Source: Rhizobium sp. RCAM05350 (GTDB taxonomy: Bacteria > Pseudomonadota > Alphaproteobacteria > Rhizobiales > Rhizobiaceae). From it: a stretch of 64,000 nucleotides of DNA. Shown here piece by piece: positions 43,833-54,754 of this stretch. The stretch covers positions 1,674,001 through 1,738,000 of the forward strand of contig CP087974.1 of NCBI GenBank assembly GCA_024426085.1, given 5' to 3'. Numbering within the stretch: position 1 is the stretch's first letter; the number at the start of each line of letters is the position of its first letter. The notes beneath the pieces were generated by a model that was not told where the DNA came from, ran no database searches, and saw nothing but the letters and a program-made list of their open reading frames with translations. The position numbers and the translations under genes are program-made.

Positions 43833-44733
43833 ATGATCACCATACGTCAGATGCGCTATTTCGATGCGCTCGCCAGTGCCCGGCACTTCGGCAGAGCAGC
43901 CCAGATGGTCAACGTCAGCCAGCCTGCACTGTCGGCACAGATCGCTGAAATGGAACGCGAACTCAGCGTCAAGCTGGTGGAGCGCGGCAAGGGCCTGACG
44001 CTGCTGACGCGCGAGGGCGAGGCGCTTTTGCCGGAAGTGCGCAAGATTCTTGGCAATATCGACCAGCTTTATCAGCAGGCGCGGCAGGTGACCGGCGTGC
44101 TGGAAGGCAAGCATCGGCTGGGCATCATCCCGACCGTCGCCCCCTATCTCGTGCCTGTGCTCATTCCGCTCGTTCGCGAGCGTTATCCCAACCTGCAGAT
44201 CGAGCTGAAGGAACTTCTGACCGGTCCCTGCCTCGACGAGTTGCGCCACGGCCGGCTCGACAGTGTCATCGTTGCGCTTCCGATCGATGAGGAGAGCCTG
44301 TCAAGCTCGATGCTGTTTGAGGACCGGTTCCTGATTGCCAGCACGGAGGATGAAAATACCATCCTGATGTCGCCGATGACCGAGGATAAGGTCGATGTCG
44401 AGCGGCTGCTGCTGCTCGAGGAAGGCCATTGCCTGCGCGACCACGCGCTGGCGGTCTGCGGCATCCATTCAGGCCGGCGCGTCGCCAATTATGGGGCAAC
44501 CTCGATGGCCACCCTGTTACAGATGGTTAGCCACGGCATGGGCATCACGCTGATCCCGGAGATCGCCGTCAACGACGAAAAGACCCCGCAACCGCATGCG
44601 GATCGTTCCCTTCGCCGAGCCGCAGCCGTCGCGCAAGATCGGCCTCGTCTGGCGCACCCGCAGCGGCCGCCAGAACGATCAACACGCCCTGGCCAGCCTG
44701 ATTTCGGAGGCCGCCAAGCGCCTGCTTCAATAG
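43833..44733 (+). CDS. oxyR: Hydrogen-peroxide-sensing LysR regulator OxyR (one frameshift)
   Basis: About 299 residues. Helix-turn-helix RYFDALASARHFGRAAQMVN; the regulatory domain contains the redox pair in GHCLRDHALAVCG, Cys200 and Cys209, nine residues apart as in known OxyR proteins (Cys199/Cys208 in E. coli). The frame breaks near 44590; corrected, the C terminus has MRIVPFAEPQPSRKIGLVWR and ends EAAKRLLQ at 44733. Oxidation forms a disulfide that switches on katG. Its position back to back with katG supports this. Confidence 0.94.
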
Positions 44734-44734
44734 A

Positions 44735-45610
44735 TCAGACGACCTTTGCCTTCAGGAACTCCACCGCGCGGCCCCAGGCGAGATCGGCGGCTGCCTTGTC
44801 GTAGCGGGCAGCCGAGGTGTCATTGTTGAAGGCATGGTTGACGCCGTCGTAGATGTGGATGGTGAAGTCCTTGCCGGCGTCTGTCAGGGCCTTCTTGTAG
44901 GCGTCGATACCGGCATTGATGCGGTCGTCGAGGCCGGCATATTGCAGGAGCAGTGCCGCCTTGATCTTCGGCACGTCATCGGCCGGCGGCTGGGCGCCAT
45001 AGTAGGCGACACCGGCTTTCAGGTCGGGCGAGGCAACGGCCAGCTTATTGACCATGCCGCCACCCCAGCAGAAGCCGATTGCACCGGCCTTGCCGGTGGT
45101 GGCGTCATTGCCCCCGAGGAAGGTCACGGTCGCCACGCCATTATCGACCGTCTGCTTGGCGTCGAGTGCGCCGATCATTTCGCGCGCCTTGTCCTCGTCG
45201 GCAGGCGTACCACCGGCGGGGGAGAGGAAATCGGGCGCGAGTGCCACAAAACCCTCCAGCGCCATACGGCGGGCGACGTCGCGGATATGCGGATTGAGGC
45301 CGCGGTTTTCGTGGATGACGATGACGGCGGGCAGTTTGCCGGATGCGTCGGCCGGGCGTACCAGATAGCCCTTCATGTCGCCGCCGGCACCGGGATAGGT
45401 GATGTCCTCGGCCTTCACGCGCGGGTCCGCCTCCGGGATCATTTCGGCCTGAGCGCTATTGGCGGCCAGCAGCGGAGCGATCGCTGCGGCCGTTGCCGCC
45501 GATCCGGTCAGCGCTGTCAGCTTGCGCATGAAGGCGCGCCGGTCGAGGCTCAAATGAGTGTACTCGTCATAGGCGTTGATCATCGCCTGGGTGATCTGCG
45601 GCTGTTCCAT
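44735..45610 (-). CDS. Dienelactone hydrolase family protein with Tat-like signal
   Basis: 291 residues from the ATG at 45610 (after GGAGGAAAGC). Near residue 25, DRRAFMRKLTALTGSAA looks like a twin-arginine export signal ending in ANSAQA. The alpha/beta-hydrolase domain shows IVIHENRGLNPHIRDVARR, the nucleophile Cys in AIGFCWGGG, and the catalytic His in YDGVNHAFNND. This is the YghX-like branch of dienelactone hydrolases; the substrate is unknown. It converges on oxyR with a one-base gap between stops. Confidence 0.88.
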   Translation of the reverse strand: MEQPQITQAMINAYDEYTHLSLDRRAFMRKLTALTGSAATAAAIAPLLAANSAQAEMIPEADPRVKAEDITYPGAGGDMKGYLVRPADASGKLPAVIVIHENRGLNPHIRDVARRMALEGFVALAPDFLSPAGGTPADEDKAREMIGALDAKQTVDNGVATVTFLGGNDATTGKAGAIGFCWGGGMVNKLAVASPDLKAGVAYYGAQPPADDVPKIKAALLLQYAGLDDRINAGIDAYKKALTDAGKDFTIHIYDGVNHAFNNDTSAARYDKAAADLAWGRAVEFLKAKVV

Positions 45611-45809
45611 GCTTTCCTCCTGTTGCCTGCGCCGTCGTGTCCCAAGGACAGGCCGGCGCTGTGATGACATTTCGATCACGGCACGTCTTCATCATGACCG
45701 AACGAGGAAACAGAATTACGGCGCTTGCCGCGTTAGACAACGACAACACCGTTAAGTTGACGCAAACGTGATCCGGCCGTGAAGCACACGTCCGGATCAC
45801 GCCTGTCGT

Positions 45810-46592
45810 TTATTGCATGTACCAGCCGTGGCTGACGACGAGCGACTGGCCGGTCAGCGCATTGGTCTCAAAGCCGGCAAACAGCAGCGCCACCTCGGCG
45901 ACATCATCGACAGTAGTAAATTCGGTATCGACGGTACCACCGAGCATCATCTTCTTGACGACTTCCTCTTCGGAAATGCCGAGCGCCTTGGCCTGCTCCG
46001 GGATCTGCTTTTCAACCAGCGGCGTCTTGACGAAGCCGGGGCAGATGACGTTGGCGCGCACACCGTCCGGCCCACCTTCCTTGGCGACGACCCGGGCAAG
46101 GCCAAGCAGCCCGTGCTTGGCGGTGACATAGGCCGATTTCAGCGGCGAGGCCTCGTGCGAATGGACCGAACCCATATAGATGATCGCTCCACCCTTCTGC
46201 GCCTTCATATGTGGAATGCAGGCCTTGGTGGTGAGGAACGCGCCGTCGAGATGGATCGACAGCATCTTCTTCCAATCGGAAAAGGCATAGTCCTCGATCT
46301 TGTTGACGATCTGGATGCCGGCATTGGAGACGAGCACATCCACCCTGCCCCACTTTGCCACGACCGCAGCAACACCCGTATTGACCGCATCTTCGCTGGT
46401 GACGTCCATGGCAAGGCCGATCGCCTCGCCCGGCCCCATCGCCGTCAGGTCCTTGGCCGTCGCTTCCGCCGCTTCGAGCTTCAGATCGGCGATCACCACT
46501 TTCGCGCCTTCCGACACGTATTTCTTGGCGATCGCCAGGCCGATGCCGCTGGCCGAGCCGGTGACGATGCAGACCTTGTCCTTGAGTTTCAT
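45810..46592 (-). CDS. bdhA: D-3-hydroxybutyrate dehydrogenase
   Basis: 260 residues, intact short-chain dehydrogenase. NAD-binding [15 protein letters not shown], then VLVSNAGIQ, the catalytic Ser in [17 protein letters not shown], and the YVTAKHG Tyr/Lys pair. The C-terminal [13 protein letters not shown] resembles known 3-hydroxybutyrate dehydrogenases (VDGGWTAQ type). Interconverts D-3-hydroxybutyrate and acetoacetate in poly-3-hydroxybutyrate turnover. It lies 12 bases after adc, whose substrate is acetoacetate, which strengthens the assignment. Confidence 0.9.
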   Translation of the reverse strand: MKLKDKVCIVTGSASGIGLAIAKKYVSEGAKVVIADLKLEAAEATAKDLTAMGPGEAIGLAMDVTSEDAVNTGVAAVVAKWGRVDVLVSNAGIQIVNKIEDYAFSDWKKMLSIHLDGAFLTTKACIPHMKAQKGGAIIYMGSVHSHEASPLKSAYVTAKHGLLGLARVVAKEGGPDGVRANVICPGFVKTPLVEKQIPEQAKALGISEEEVVKKMMLGGTVDTEFTTVDDVAEVALLFAGFETNALTGQSLVVSHGWYMQ

Positions 46593-46604
46593 GGTTTTAA
46601 CTCC

Positions 46605-47346
46605 CTATTTTGCAAGATAATCATGGACCACTTCGCCGAGGCCCAGCGTCAGGTCGGAGAGGATATGGACGGCGGATTTGACTTCCAATACCGGCAGGTC
46701 CGCGACCGGGGCCAGCGCATGTGGAAACAGCGCAAGCGCGCCAGGCCCTTCCCAGGCACCCTTCACCGTCAGGTCTTCGAGATAATAACGCACCAGTTCG
46801 CAGATGCGCGGCGTGCAATCGACATGCGGAATGATCTTCAGCATGAAATTCGGCTGTTTCAGGCTTTCGAGGACTTTCGCCGTGTCGAGCGTGCGATGCT
46901 TGAAGCCCATCGTCGTGGTTGCGACTCGCTGGCCACCATAATCGAGCGTGCCGACCAGCGCGTCCTTGACCGATGCAAGCGAGGGCTCGGCCAGCTTCTT
47001 CGGAAAGCCCCAGATTTCGCGGCCGCCGGCGATCGGCGCATCATCGTTCAGGTACATCGAATGCACATAACCGCCATACACGCCTTCATAGGTGACCGGG
47101 ATGACCTGACCTGACTCAGTGTAATCGCCGAAGCCGGTGGAATCCGGCATACGGATGAACTCGTATTTCACCAACGGCTCATCGAATTTCAGCGGTTCCT
47201 GGCACCACCCGGCGCAAGGCTTCCGGATCGGTACGGTAGGTGATGATCATATATTCGCGATTGACGAACCGGTACGGCCCCGGCGGATAGGACGGACTCG
47301 TCAGCGGCATGGCGAAAGCATTGCGAACGACATCTTCGATTTTCAT
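46605..47346 (-). CDS. adc: Acetoacetate decarboxylase (one frameshift)
   Basis: About 247 residues. The N-terminal part ([38 protein letters not shown]) and the rest are split by a break near 47200. The active-site motif is [13 protein letters not shown], in which the first Lys forms the Schiff base with acetoacetate. Other conserved pieces are [16 protein letters not shown] and [12 protein letters not shown]. Converts acetoacetate to acetone and CO2. Its ATG at 47346 overlaps the stop of the patatin gene (ATGA), and bdhA follows, so the three genes are one operon. Confidence 0.92.
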
Positions 47347-48474
47347 GATTTTTTCTCGACTCCATGTTTTTCGCAAAGATCGAAGACGCGAATCCCGTTG
47401 GTAGGACGGGTGCGGTTCTGCCAATCTGGATGATTGAGTGTCCTGACCACATCGTCGTGCCCGGCCTTCCAGTGCTCCTCCACGGAAAGGCGGGAGAACT
47501 CGTAGTCCTTGGATTGGCTTTCGTAATCAGCATGGCGATAGATCAGATGCACCATGGTAACCGCGCAATCATTGCCGATCTTTTCGAGAAGCCGCGCGTC
47601 CGGATCATCCTTCAGTTCGTCCGGCAGTTTCGCCATCAGCCGGCTGGCCGCCATGCGAATGGTCTGCAGCTTGCGGAACTGGTCCGTGTTCAAGCGCGTG
47701 CGGCTGGAGAAACGGATTTCCTTTTCACGCGCCTGAACATCGAAAAGGTCCTTCGGCAGTTGCCCCTTTGCGCTGAACAGGTCGATCTGGAAGATACAGA
47801 GATCGCTTTCCAACTCCGGGCCACCGAGAATGCGCTGCAGGGGCGTATTGGAAACGATGCCGCCATCCCAATAGTAGCGCCCATCGATCTCGATCGGCGC
47901 GAAGCCGGGCGGCAGAGCGCCGGACGCGGCCACATGCTTGGCTGAAAAGTCGCAGTGGTTGTTGTCGAAATAGTTGAAGTTGCCGCTGACCACATCGACA
48001 GCGCCTAAACTGAGGCGAATGGCTCCGGAATTGATCAGGTCGAAATCGACGAGATCGGCGAGCGTCTCCTGCAGCGGCGCGGTATCATAGAGGCTTATCG
48101 CTGCCATCGGATCGCCCGGAATGTTCCAGGGTTTGAGAGCGCGTGGTTTGAAGAAGCCGGGGACACCGGTCAGCGAACCCAAGAAGGCGGAGGATCTCGT
48201 TGAACCATTTTCGCATCACGTCGCCATTTCCCAGGAAATGTCCGGGCAGCCCGGAGGAAACCCGATGCCAGAACGTGCGCAGATTGTCGACGCGCCGGTT
48301 AACCGGGCTGCCGGCGATGATCGCCGAATTGATCGCGCCGATGGAAATTCCGGCAAGCCAATCCGGCCTGATGCCGGCCTCGTGCAGCGCTTCGTAGGCG
48401 CCGGCCTGATAGGCGCCGAGAGCACCGCCGCCCTGAAATACCAGCACGGTTTTCTCTGTCGGTATGCTGCTCAC
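47343..48474 (-). CDS. Patatin-like phospholipase with C-terminal DUF3734 (one frameshift)
   Basis: About 377 residues. The lipase core shows the oxyanion loop [16 protein letters not shown], the nucleophile in [13 protein letters not shown] (GxSxG) and the catalytic Asp in [14 protein letters not shown]. The last 110 residues ([20 protein letters not shown], then [18 protein letters not shown]) match DUF3734, often attached to bacterial patatins. Break near 48185 (should read [15 protein letters not shown]). The GTG start at 48474 follows AAGGGAAG. First gene of the operon with adc and bdhA, hinting at a lipid or polyhydroxybutyrate-derived substrate. Confidence 0.88.
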
Positions 48475-48706
48475 CGGATGCTTCCCTTCAAATGCTGCAA
48501 GTGCGAGATGACAATTAGCCGGACGGCAATCTGGTTCCATGCGGGCAGATTACATTTTGGTAAGGCAAAAGACGCCTAGAGGGACGATATTCCATCGTAT
48601 TCAATTGGTTAGACGTGCGAACAGCATAACTTTCATGCTGCTAGAACCGGATGATAGTTCAGCTTCCGGATGCACGCAATGCAACAGAATATGACAGCGC
48701 AGGCGC

Positions 48707-49126
48707 TTAGATGCCGGCAATGTGAACGGCGAAAAGCCCCCAGAGAACGGAATTAACGACGAATCCGATCACGAACAGACGTTGGCGCACCCTCAACCGG
48801 TTCGAGGTCACATGAACATAAGCATGCGCAAAACGGCTCAGCACAAACAACCAGGCAACGGCAACCACGGCATGATTGACGCCCGCCGTCACATAGAACA
48901 GGACGCAGACGAGAAAGAACAGCACAGGCAATTCGAACTGGTTGATCAGGCTGCGGGCAACAGTCGCGCTGGGCTCCGGCTCGATCGCCGGAACCCAGTA
49001 GTCTTGCGGCTTGGCAAGACCGGCGCGCACGGCCCGATATCGGCGCTTCAGCATCAGAAAATAGACGACATGAATAAGCGCAACCTGCGCGATGACCGGC
49101 CAGAAGATTGCAGTCGATGTGGGCAT
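48707..49126 (-). CDS. MAPEG family membrane protein
   Basis: 139 residues. Four hydrophobic helices with the MAPEG pattern: FWPVIAQVALIHVVYFLML, NQFELPVLFFLVCVLFY (containing the conserved FELPV-like motif), AVVAVAWLFVLSRFAHAYVH with the signature RxxHAxxH, and a C-terminal helix. MAPEG proteins include glutathione- and eicosanoid-related enzymes; bacterial members are mostly uncharacterised. Start at 49126 with GGAG six bases upstream. Intact. Confidence 0.85.
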   Translation of the reverse strand: MPTSTAIFWPVIAQVALIHVVYFLMLKRRYRAVRAGLAKPQDYWVPAIEPEPSATVARSLINQFELPVLFFLVCVLFYVTAGVNHAVVAVAWLFVLSRFAHAYVHVTSNRLRVRQRLFVIGFVVNSVLWGLFAVHIAGI

Positions 49127-49288
49127 GATCACTCCGTCGATTCTGAACCGCCGTATGTATAGCGAGCCGGCGCAAAATCCAGAACAGGGTCACCGCCCCG
49201 TGGGCAACGTCCGTGCTTGACACCTGTTTTATGAATGGTGGATGTTCGATGGCAGTGCATCCCGCAGCCGTCACGAGAAAAGAAGCAT

Positions 49289-50552
49289 ATGTCAGAACAG
49301 CATGCTGCCGCCGCCCCGCTGCCGACCCACCATGCCGCGGCGATGAGCGGACGTGATCCGCACGAACACCACCGGGTGGCGACGCCGCTGGAGCTGCTGT
49401 TCGACCTCACCTTCGTCATCGCCTTTGGCCTTGCCGCATCACAGCTTGCCCATCTGCTTGCGGAAGGCCATTACGCCGCTGGACTGATGGGCTTTGGTTT
49501 TGCGATGTTCGCCGTCTGCTGGGCCTGGGTGAATTTTTCCTGGTTCGCATCCGCCTTCGACACCGACGACTGGATCCATCGGCTGACCACCATGGTGCAG
49601 ATGGTGGGCGTGCTGATCCTTGCGCTCGGCCTGCCGCAGATGTTCAGAATCGATCGATCACGGCGCCCATGTCGACAACGGCATCATGGTGCTCGGCTAT
49701 GTCGTCATGCGCGTCGCAATGATCTTCCAGTGGTTGCGCGCAGCAAGGCAAAATCCGGATCGGCGCGCGGCCTGCCTGTCTTATGTGACGTCGATTTCCA
49801 TCGCCCAGATCGGTTGGGTCGCCCTGATCTTCATCGACATACCACTACTGCCGACCTTCCTCTGCGTCGTCTTGCTCACCCTCATTGAAATGCTGGGGCC
49901 TGTCGTCGCCGAACGTAGAGCTGGCGGTACCCCCTGGCATGCGCATCATATCGCCGAGCGCTACGGCCTCTTGGCGATCATCACACTCGGCGAAGGCGTC
50001 GTTGGAACGGTCGCATCGATCTCGGCGATCACAGGCGAACAGGGCTGGAACCTCGACGCCATCCTCGTCTGCATTGCCGGCACCGGCCTTACCTTCGGCA
50101 TGTGGTGGCTCTATTTCCTGCTGCCGTCCGCCCGGATCCTCCATGTATTCCGTGGCCGGTCCTTCGTGTGGGGCTATGGCCATATGTTGATCTTCGCGGC
50201 GATCGCCGGGACCGGCGCGGGTCTGCATGTCGCGGCCTACTACATCGAGCACAAAGCGCATATCGGCGCCGTTGCAACCGTCCTGACCGTTGCCGTGCCG
50301 GTCTTCGTCTATGTCACATTGATCTTCGTGCTGTATGTCTATCTGCTGCGCAAGCTGGAGATTTTCTATCTCGGGCTGATGGCCGGCATGACGGCAGTGG
50401 TGATCCTCGCGGTCCTGTGCGCCGCTGCAGGCGTCAGCATGACCACCTGCCTCGTCATCCTGATGTTCGCGCCGCTCATTCCTGTGGTTGGATACGAGGT
50501 CAAGGGACACCGCTACGGCAGCGCAGCGCTTCAGCGGTCGCTGGAAGCCTGA
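49289..50552 (+). CDS. LtrA-like (low temperature requirement) membrane protein (one frameshift)
   Basis: About 421 residues with ten or so membrane helices. The N-terminal motif HRVATPLELLFDLTFVIAFG is the hallmark of the LtrA family, and HHIAERYGLLAIITLGEGV in the middle is its second conserved block. The start at 49289 (MSEQHAAAAP) follows GAGAAAAGAAGC. Frame break near 49650. LtrA was found through cold-sensitive Listeria mutants; its biochemical role is unknown. Divergent from the MAPEG gene. Confidence 0.86.
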
Positions 50553-50562
50553 GGCCAAAGAA

Positions 50563-50593
50563 AAGCGGCGAAGACATCTCCGCCGCTTCTTTT
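50563..50593. terminator. Terminator between the LtrA-like gene and guaB
   Basis: AAGCGGCG pairs with CGCCGCTT around ten bases and is followed by CTTTT on the plus strand; an A-run on the other side lets it work for guaB too. Confidence 0.75.
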
Positions 50594-50616
50594 CCGTTCG
50601 ATTTTTTTGCCGCAGC

Positions 50617-52125
<1,509 letters not shown>

Positions 52126-52306
52126 TCAGTAAAAGGTGTTCTCCCCGCACCGTTTGACAACAGTGAGGCGGAAGACTCGCCGCGCTCAAGCGGGCGAGAG
52201 TTTCTTGGAAGTTGGCGAGGGCTGGTAACACGGATATGACGGGTTGGAAAGTGCAAAGCCCGACAAGAGTGCCGGGCCAGCCAAGATTCTTTTCGCACGT
52301 GCGATA

Positions 52307-52880
52307 TCAGATTTCGAACTGGTAGGTTTCCGGCACGAATCGATAACCCTGATCCTGCTTCTCGATGAAGCCGACGGCAGGGAACGGCATGTGGTAGCCG
52401 ACGAAGGGCAGCCGGTCGGTGGCGACCATGTCGAACACCTTTTTTGCTGACGCCGCAGCCTTGGCCATGTCGGATCTCACTTCCCAATCCGGCCGCTGCA
52501 GCGACAGGACGAAATGATTGGCGGTATCGGCGGTCAGCACCAGCCCTTTGCCTTCCGATCCGATCTTGAAGACCATGTGTCCCGGAGAATGGCCAAAGGC
52601 AGCCATGCTGATGATCCCCGGAACGACCTCGGCGCCGTCGCCGATGAAAATCATCTTGTCGGCCAGCGGCACGGCGTTCTTCATAATGCCCTTGTGTCCA
52701 CCCTCGGCCGGCGTTCCAACGCGGGCTTGGTCCTTCCAGAAATCGAACTCGGCCTGGCCGGCGACGTAGCGGGCATTCTTGAAGGCCGGCGCACCGCACT
52801 CCATCAGTCCGCCGATATGGTCGCCGTGCATATGGGTGATGACGACGACGCTGATCTGGTCCGGCGCATAGCCGGCCGAC
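52307..52880 (-). pseudogene. 5'-truncated MBL-fold metallo-hydrolase
   Basis: Only the C-terminal two thirds of a metallo-beta-lactamase-fold hydrolase is present. It has VVVITHMHGDHIGGL (HxHxDH zinc motif), then FGHSPGHMVFKI, a TADTANH Asp site and YHMPFPAVGFIE, ending QFEI. The roughly 100 residues that normally precede the zinc motif in such exported hydrolases are missing. Upstream of about 52880 the DNA changes to AT-rich sequence unrelated to the family. A frame stays open to 52942 but begins with non-homologous residues. Either a deletion/insertion removed the 5' end, or the assembly joins unrelated segments here. Confidence 0.75.
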
Positions 52881-53019
52881 CGCCGACATTGAATTTTGCG
52901 TACCTGGTCCGCGGCAAGTATGCTACACTCTCCAATAAACAAACCCGCCTAACTACCGGACACCCCCAAACAACCAGTGCTTTGTAATCTAATCCTCAAG
53001 AAAACAGAAGGATTATACA

Positions 53020-54283
53020 ATGTTGAGCACGTTCATCAAGACACACGAATACAAGGAATATATTGCGGCACGGCGAAAAATCGACACCCGCACTTCGAGA
53101 TGTGGCGGCTTTGGCCGATACATACTCGTCGCGCTTGCGATTGCAGCAACCGCAAACACCCCGTCCTTGGCCCAGAGCATGGGTGACCCGGCGCCGCAGT
53201 ACAGCCGGGAAGCGATGCAGCAGGCGTTGCAGACCCGGGAACAGTACGACGTGCGCGGCCTGCGCTTCGGCGTTGCCATGTCAACCTTGAGACCAGGCTC
53301 CAACCCGCTTCTCGATGACATCGCGGCGGCGCTGAAGAACTTCCCTGAATGGGGCTTGAGAATTATCGGTCATACCTGATCTGAGCGGCGCCCCGGAAAC
53401 CAATGACCGTCTCTCCTTCGAACGCGCCGAGACCATCAAGGCGGCTCTCGTTGAACGCGGGATCGATGCTGGCCGGTTGCTGGCGGGCGGAGCCGGGTCG
53501 AACAGGCCGATCACCAGCAATGGCACCCGGCAAGGACGGGCTCTCAATCGTCGTGTCGAGCTCGTGCGGTTCACCGCTTCGGCCGAAGCCACGAAGCTGC
53601 TGAAGGCCATGTCCGATTATCTGGCGGCCCAGAAGACGCTGTCGTTCGCCTATGATGCCAATCTCCAGATTGTCACCAACACGGATCAAAAACTCGGGCT
53701 GGCAAGCTCGGGGACCGTGATCCTGAGCCGGCCGGACAAAGTACACACGACTCGGTCCGGCGGCTTTGTCGACACCGAGGCCCTGTTCGACGGAAAAACG
53801 CTCACGCTTCTGGGAAAGAACCTCAACAAATACACGCAGGTCGAAATTCCCGGCACCGTCGACCAGCTGATTGATGAGTTGAAGGACAAGTACGGACTGC
53901 CTTTGCCGGCCGCCGACCTGCTGATGACCAATGCCTATGACGAACTGATGCAGGGTGTCTACGATTCTGAAGGATCTGGGAAGCGGCGTCATCAATGGCA
54001 CCGAGTGTGATTCTCTCGCCTTCCGCAAGGATGATGTGGATTTCAGATCTGGGTCGCCCAGGGTGCACAACCTTACCCCTGCCGCGTGGTCATTACCTCC
54101 AGTCAGGTCATGGGGGCGCCGGAATACAGCGTCCAGATAAGGGACTGGAAGTCCGGGGACGCGGTGATGCAGGGCGATTTCGGCTTCAAGAACGCGACCA
54201 ATGCCGAAAAGATCGATGTGAACGAACTCAAGCGTAACCTTAGCGATCTGCCGGAAAACTTCATGACTGGAGATAAAAAATGA
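53020..54283 (+). CDS. OmpA-like domain fused to DUF2092 domain, envelope protein (frameshifted)
   Basis: About 420 residues. An N-terminal basic lead is followed by a membrane/signal segment (YILVALAIAATANTPSLAQS). Residues about 85-185 form an OmpA-type peptidoglycan-binding domain (FGVAMSTLRPGSNPLLDDIA, NDRLSFERAETIKAALVERG and NRRVELVRF). The remaining 220 residues match DUF2092 (AMSDYLAAQKTLSFAYDANL, PDKVHTTRSGGFVDTEALFD, CDSLAFRKDDVDFQIWV), a periplasmic fold related to lipoprotein carriers. Frame breaks near 53377, 53965 and 54050. ATG at 53020 after GAAGGA. The small downstream gene overlaps its stop. Confidence 0.78.
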
Positions 54284-54492
54284 CCTTCCGTAAACGCGCA
54301 GCAATCATATGTCTGGTTTGGGCAGCTCTATTTGGCATTGGCGATCTGGCGAAGGACGCGCCAACGGTATCGATCCCCATCTTCGCCTCGGACGCCGTTG
54401 CGAGAGTTGGTCGACCGCTCACCCCGGTCAGCGTTGCCGGCGTCGCGCGACGGACGACTCGGCGTTGTGCCGCCGGTGTCTATAATTGCTAG
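54280..54492 (+). CDS. Small exported basic protein coupled to the OmpA-DUF2092 gene
   Basis: 70 residues beginning MTFRKRAAIICLVWAALFGIG, a signal or membrane segment, then a short mature part with Arg-rich VAGVARRTTRR. The ATG overlaps the preceding TGA (ATGA), so it is translationally coupled. The last residues (CAAGVYNC) may be off-frame, because the adjacent frame continues with a Val-Val-Pro-Pro segment, as often follows RRTTRR in such proteins. Function unknown; probably a partner of the DUF2092 protein. Confidence 0.55.
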   Translation: MTFRKRAAIICLVWAALFGIGDLAKDAPTVSIPIFASDAVARVGRPLTPVSVAGVARRTTRRCAAGVYNC

Positions 54493-54633
54493 AGCATCCT
54501 GTCTGTGTGGCGCATGCTCCGCAGGCTGATTTTGGGCGATGATCGAGTTCGCGGGTCGGGCGGAGTCATCGCCCGGGCCTGTTTGCACGGCACGGGATGA
54601 CCGCTGGCGCGATGTCGGGCGCCCGCGAAGGTC

Positions 54634-54657
54634 TTGACAGACGAGGCTGCCAGCCTC
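54634..54657 (+). promoter_or_regulatory. Possible -35 element and operator before the MFS gene
   Basis: TTGACA (54634-54639) is followed after three bases by a perfect palindrome GAGGCTG-C-CAGCCTC (54643-54657). The layout suggests a repressor site inside a promoter, but no clear -10 box is visible. The remaining bases from 54493 to 54754 show nothing else. Confidence 0.3.
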
Positions 54658-54754
54658 ACTCGGAAGTGATTGTAAGTCGAGCGAAGCAACACGACTTTTG
54701 CCTCAGAAGTTCTATGTTGCGTTCGCTACACACTTCCGCGCAAGGCCGCTTCGC

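Noticed and set aside
45813..47114. A 433-codon plus-strand frame opposite bdhA and adc
   Set aside because: Antisense shadow; both underlying genes have full catalytic motifs on the minus strand.
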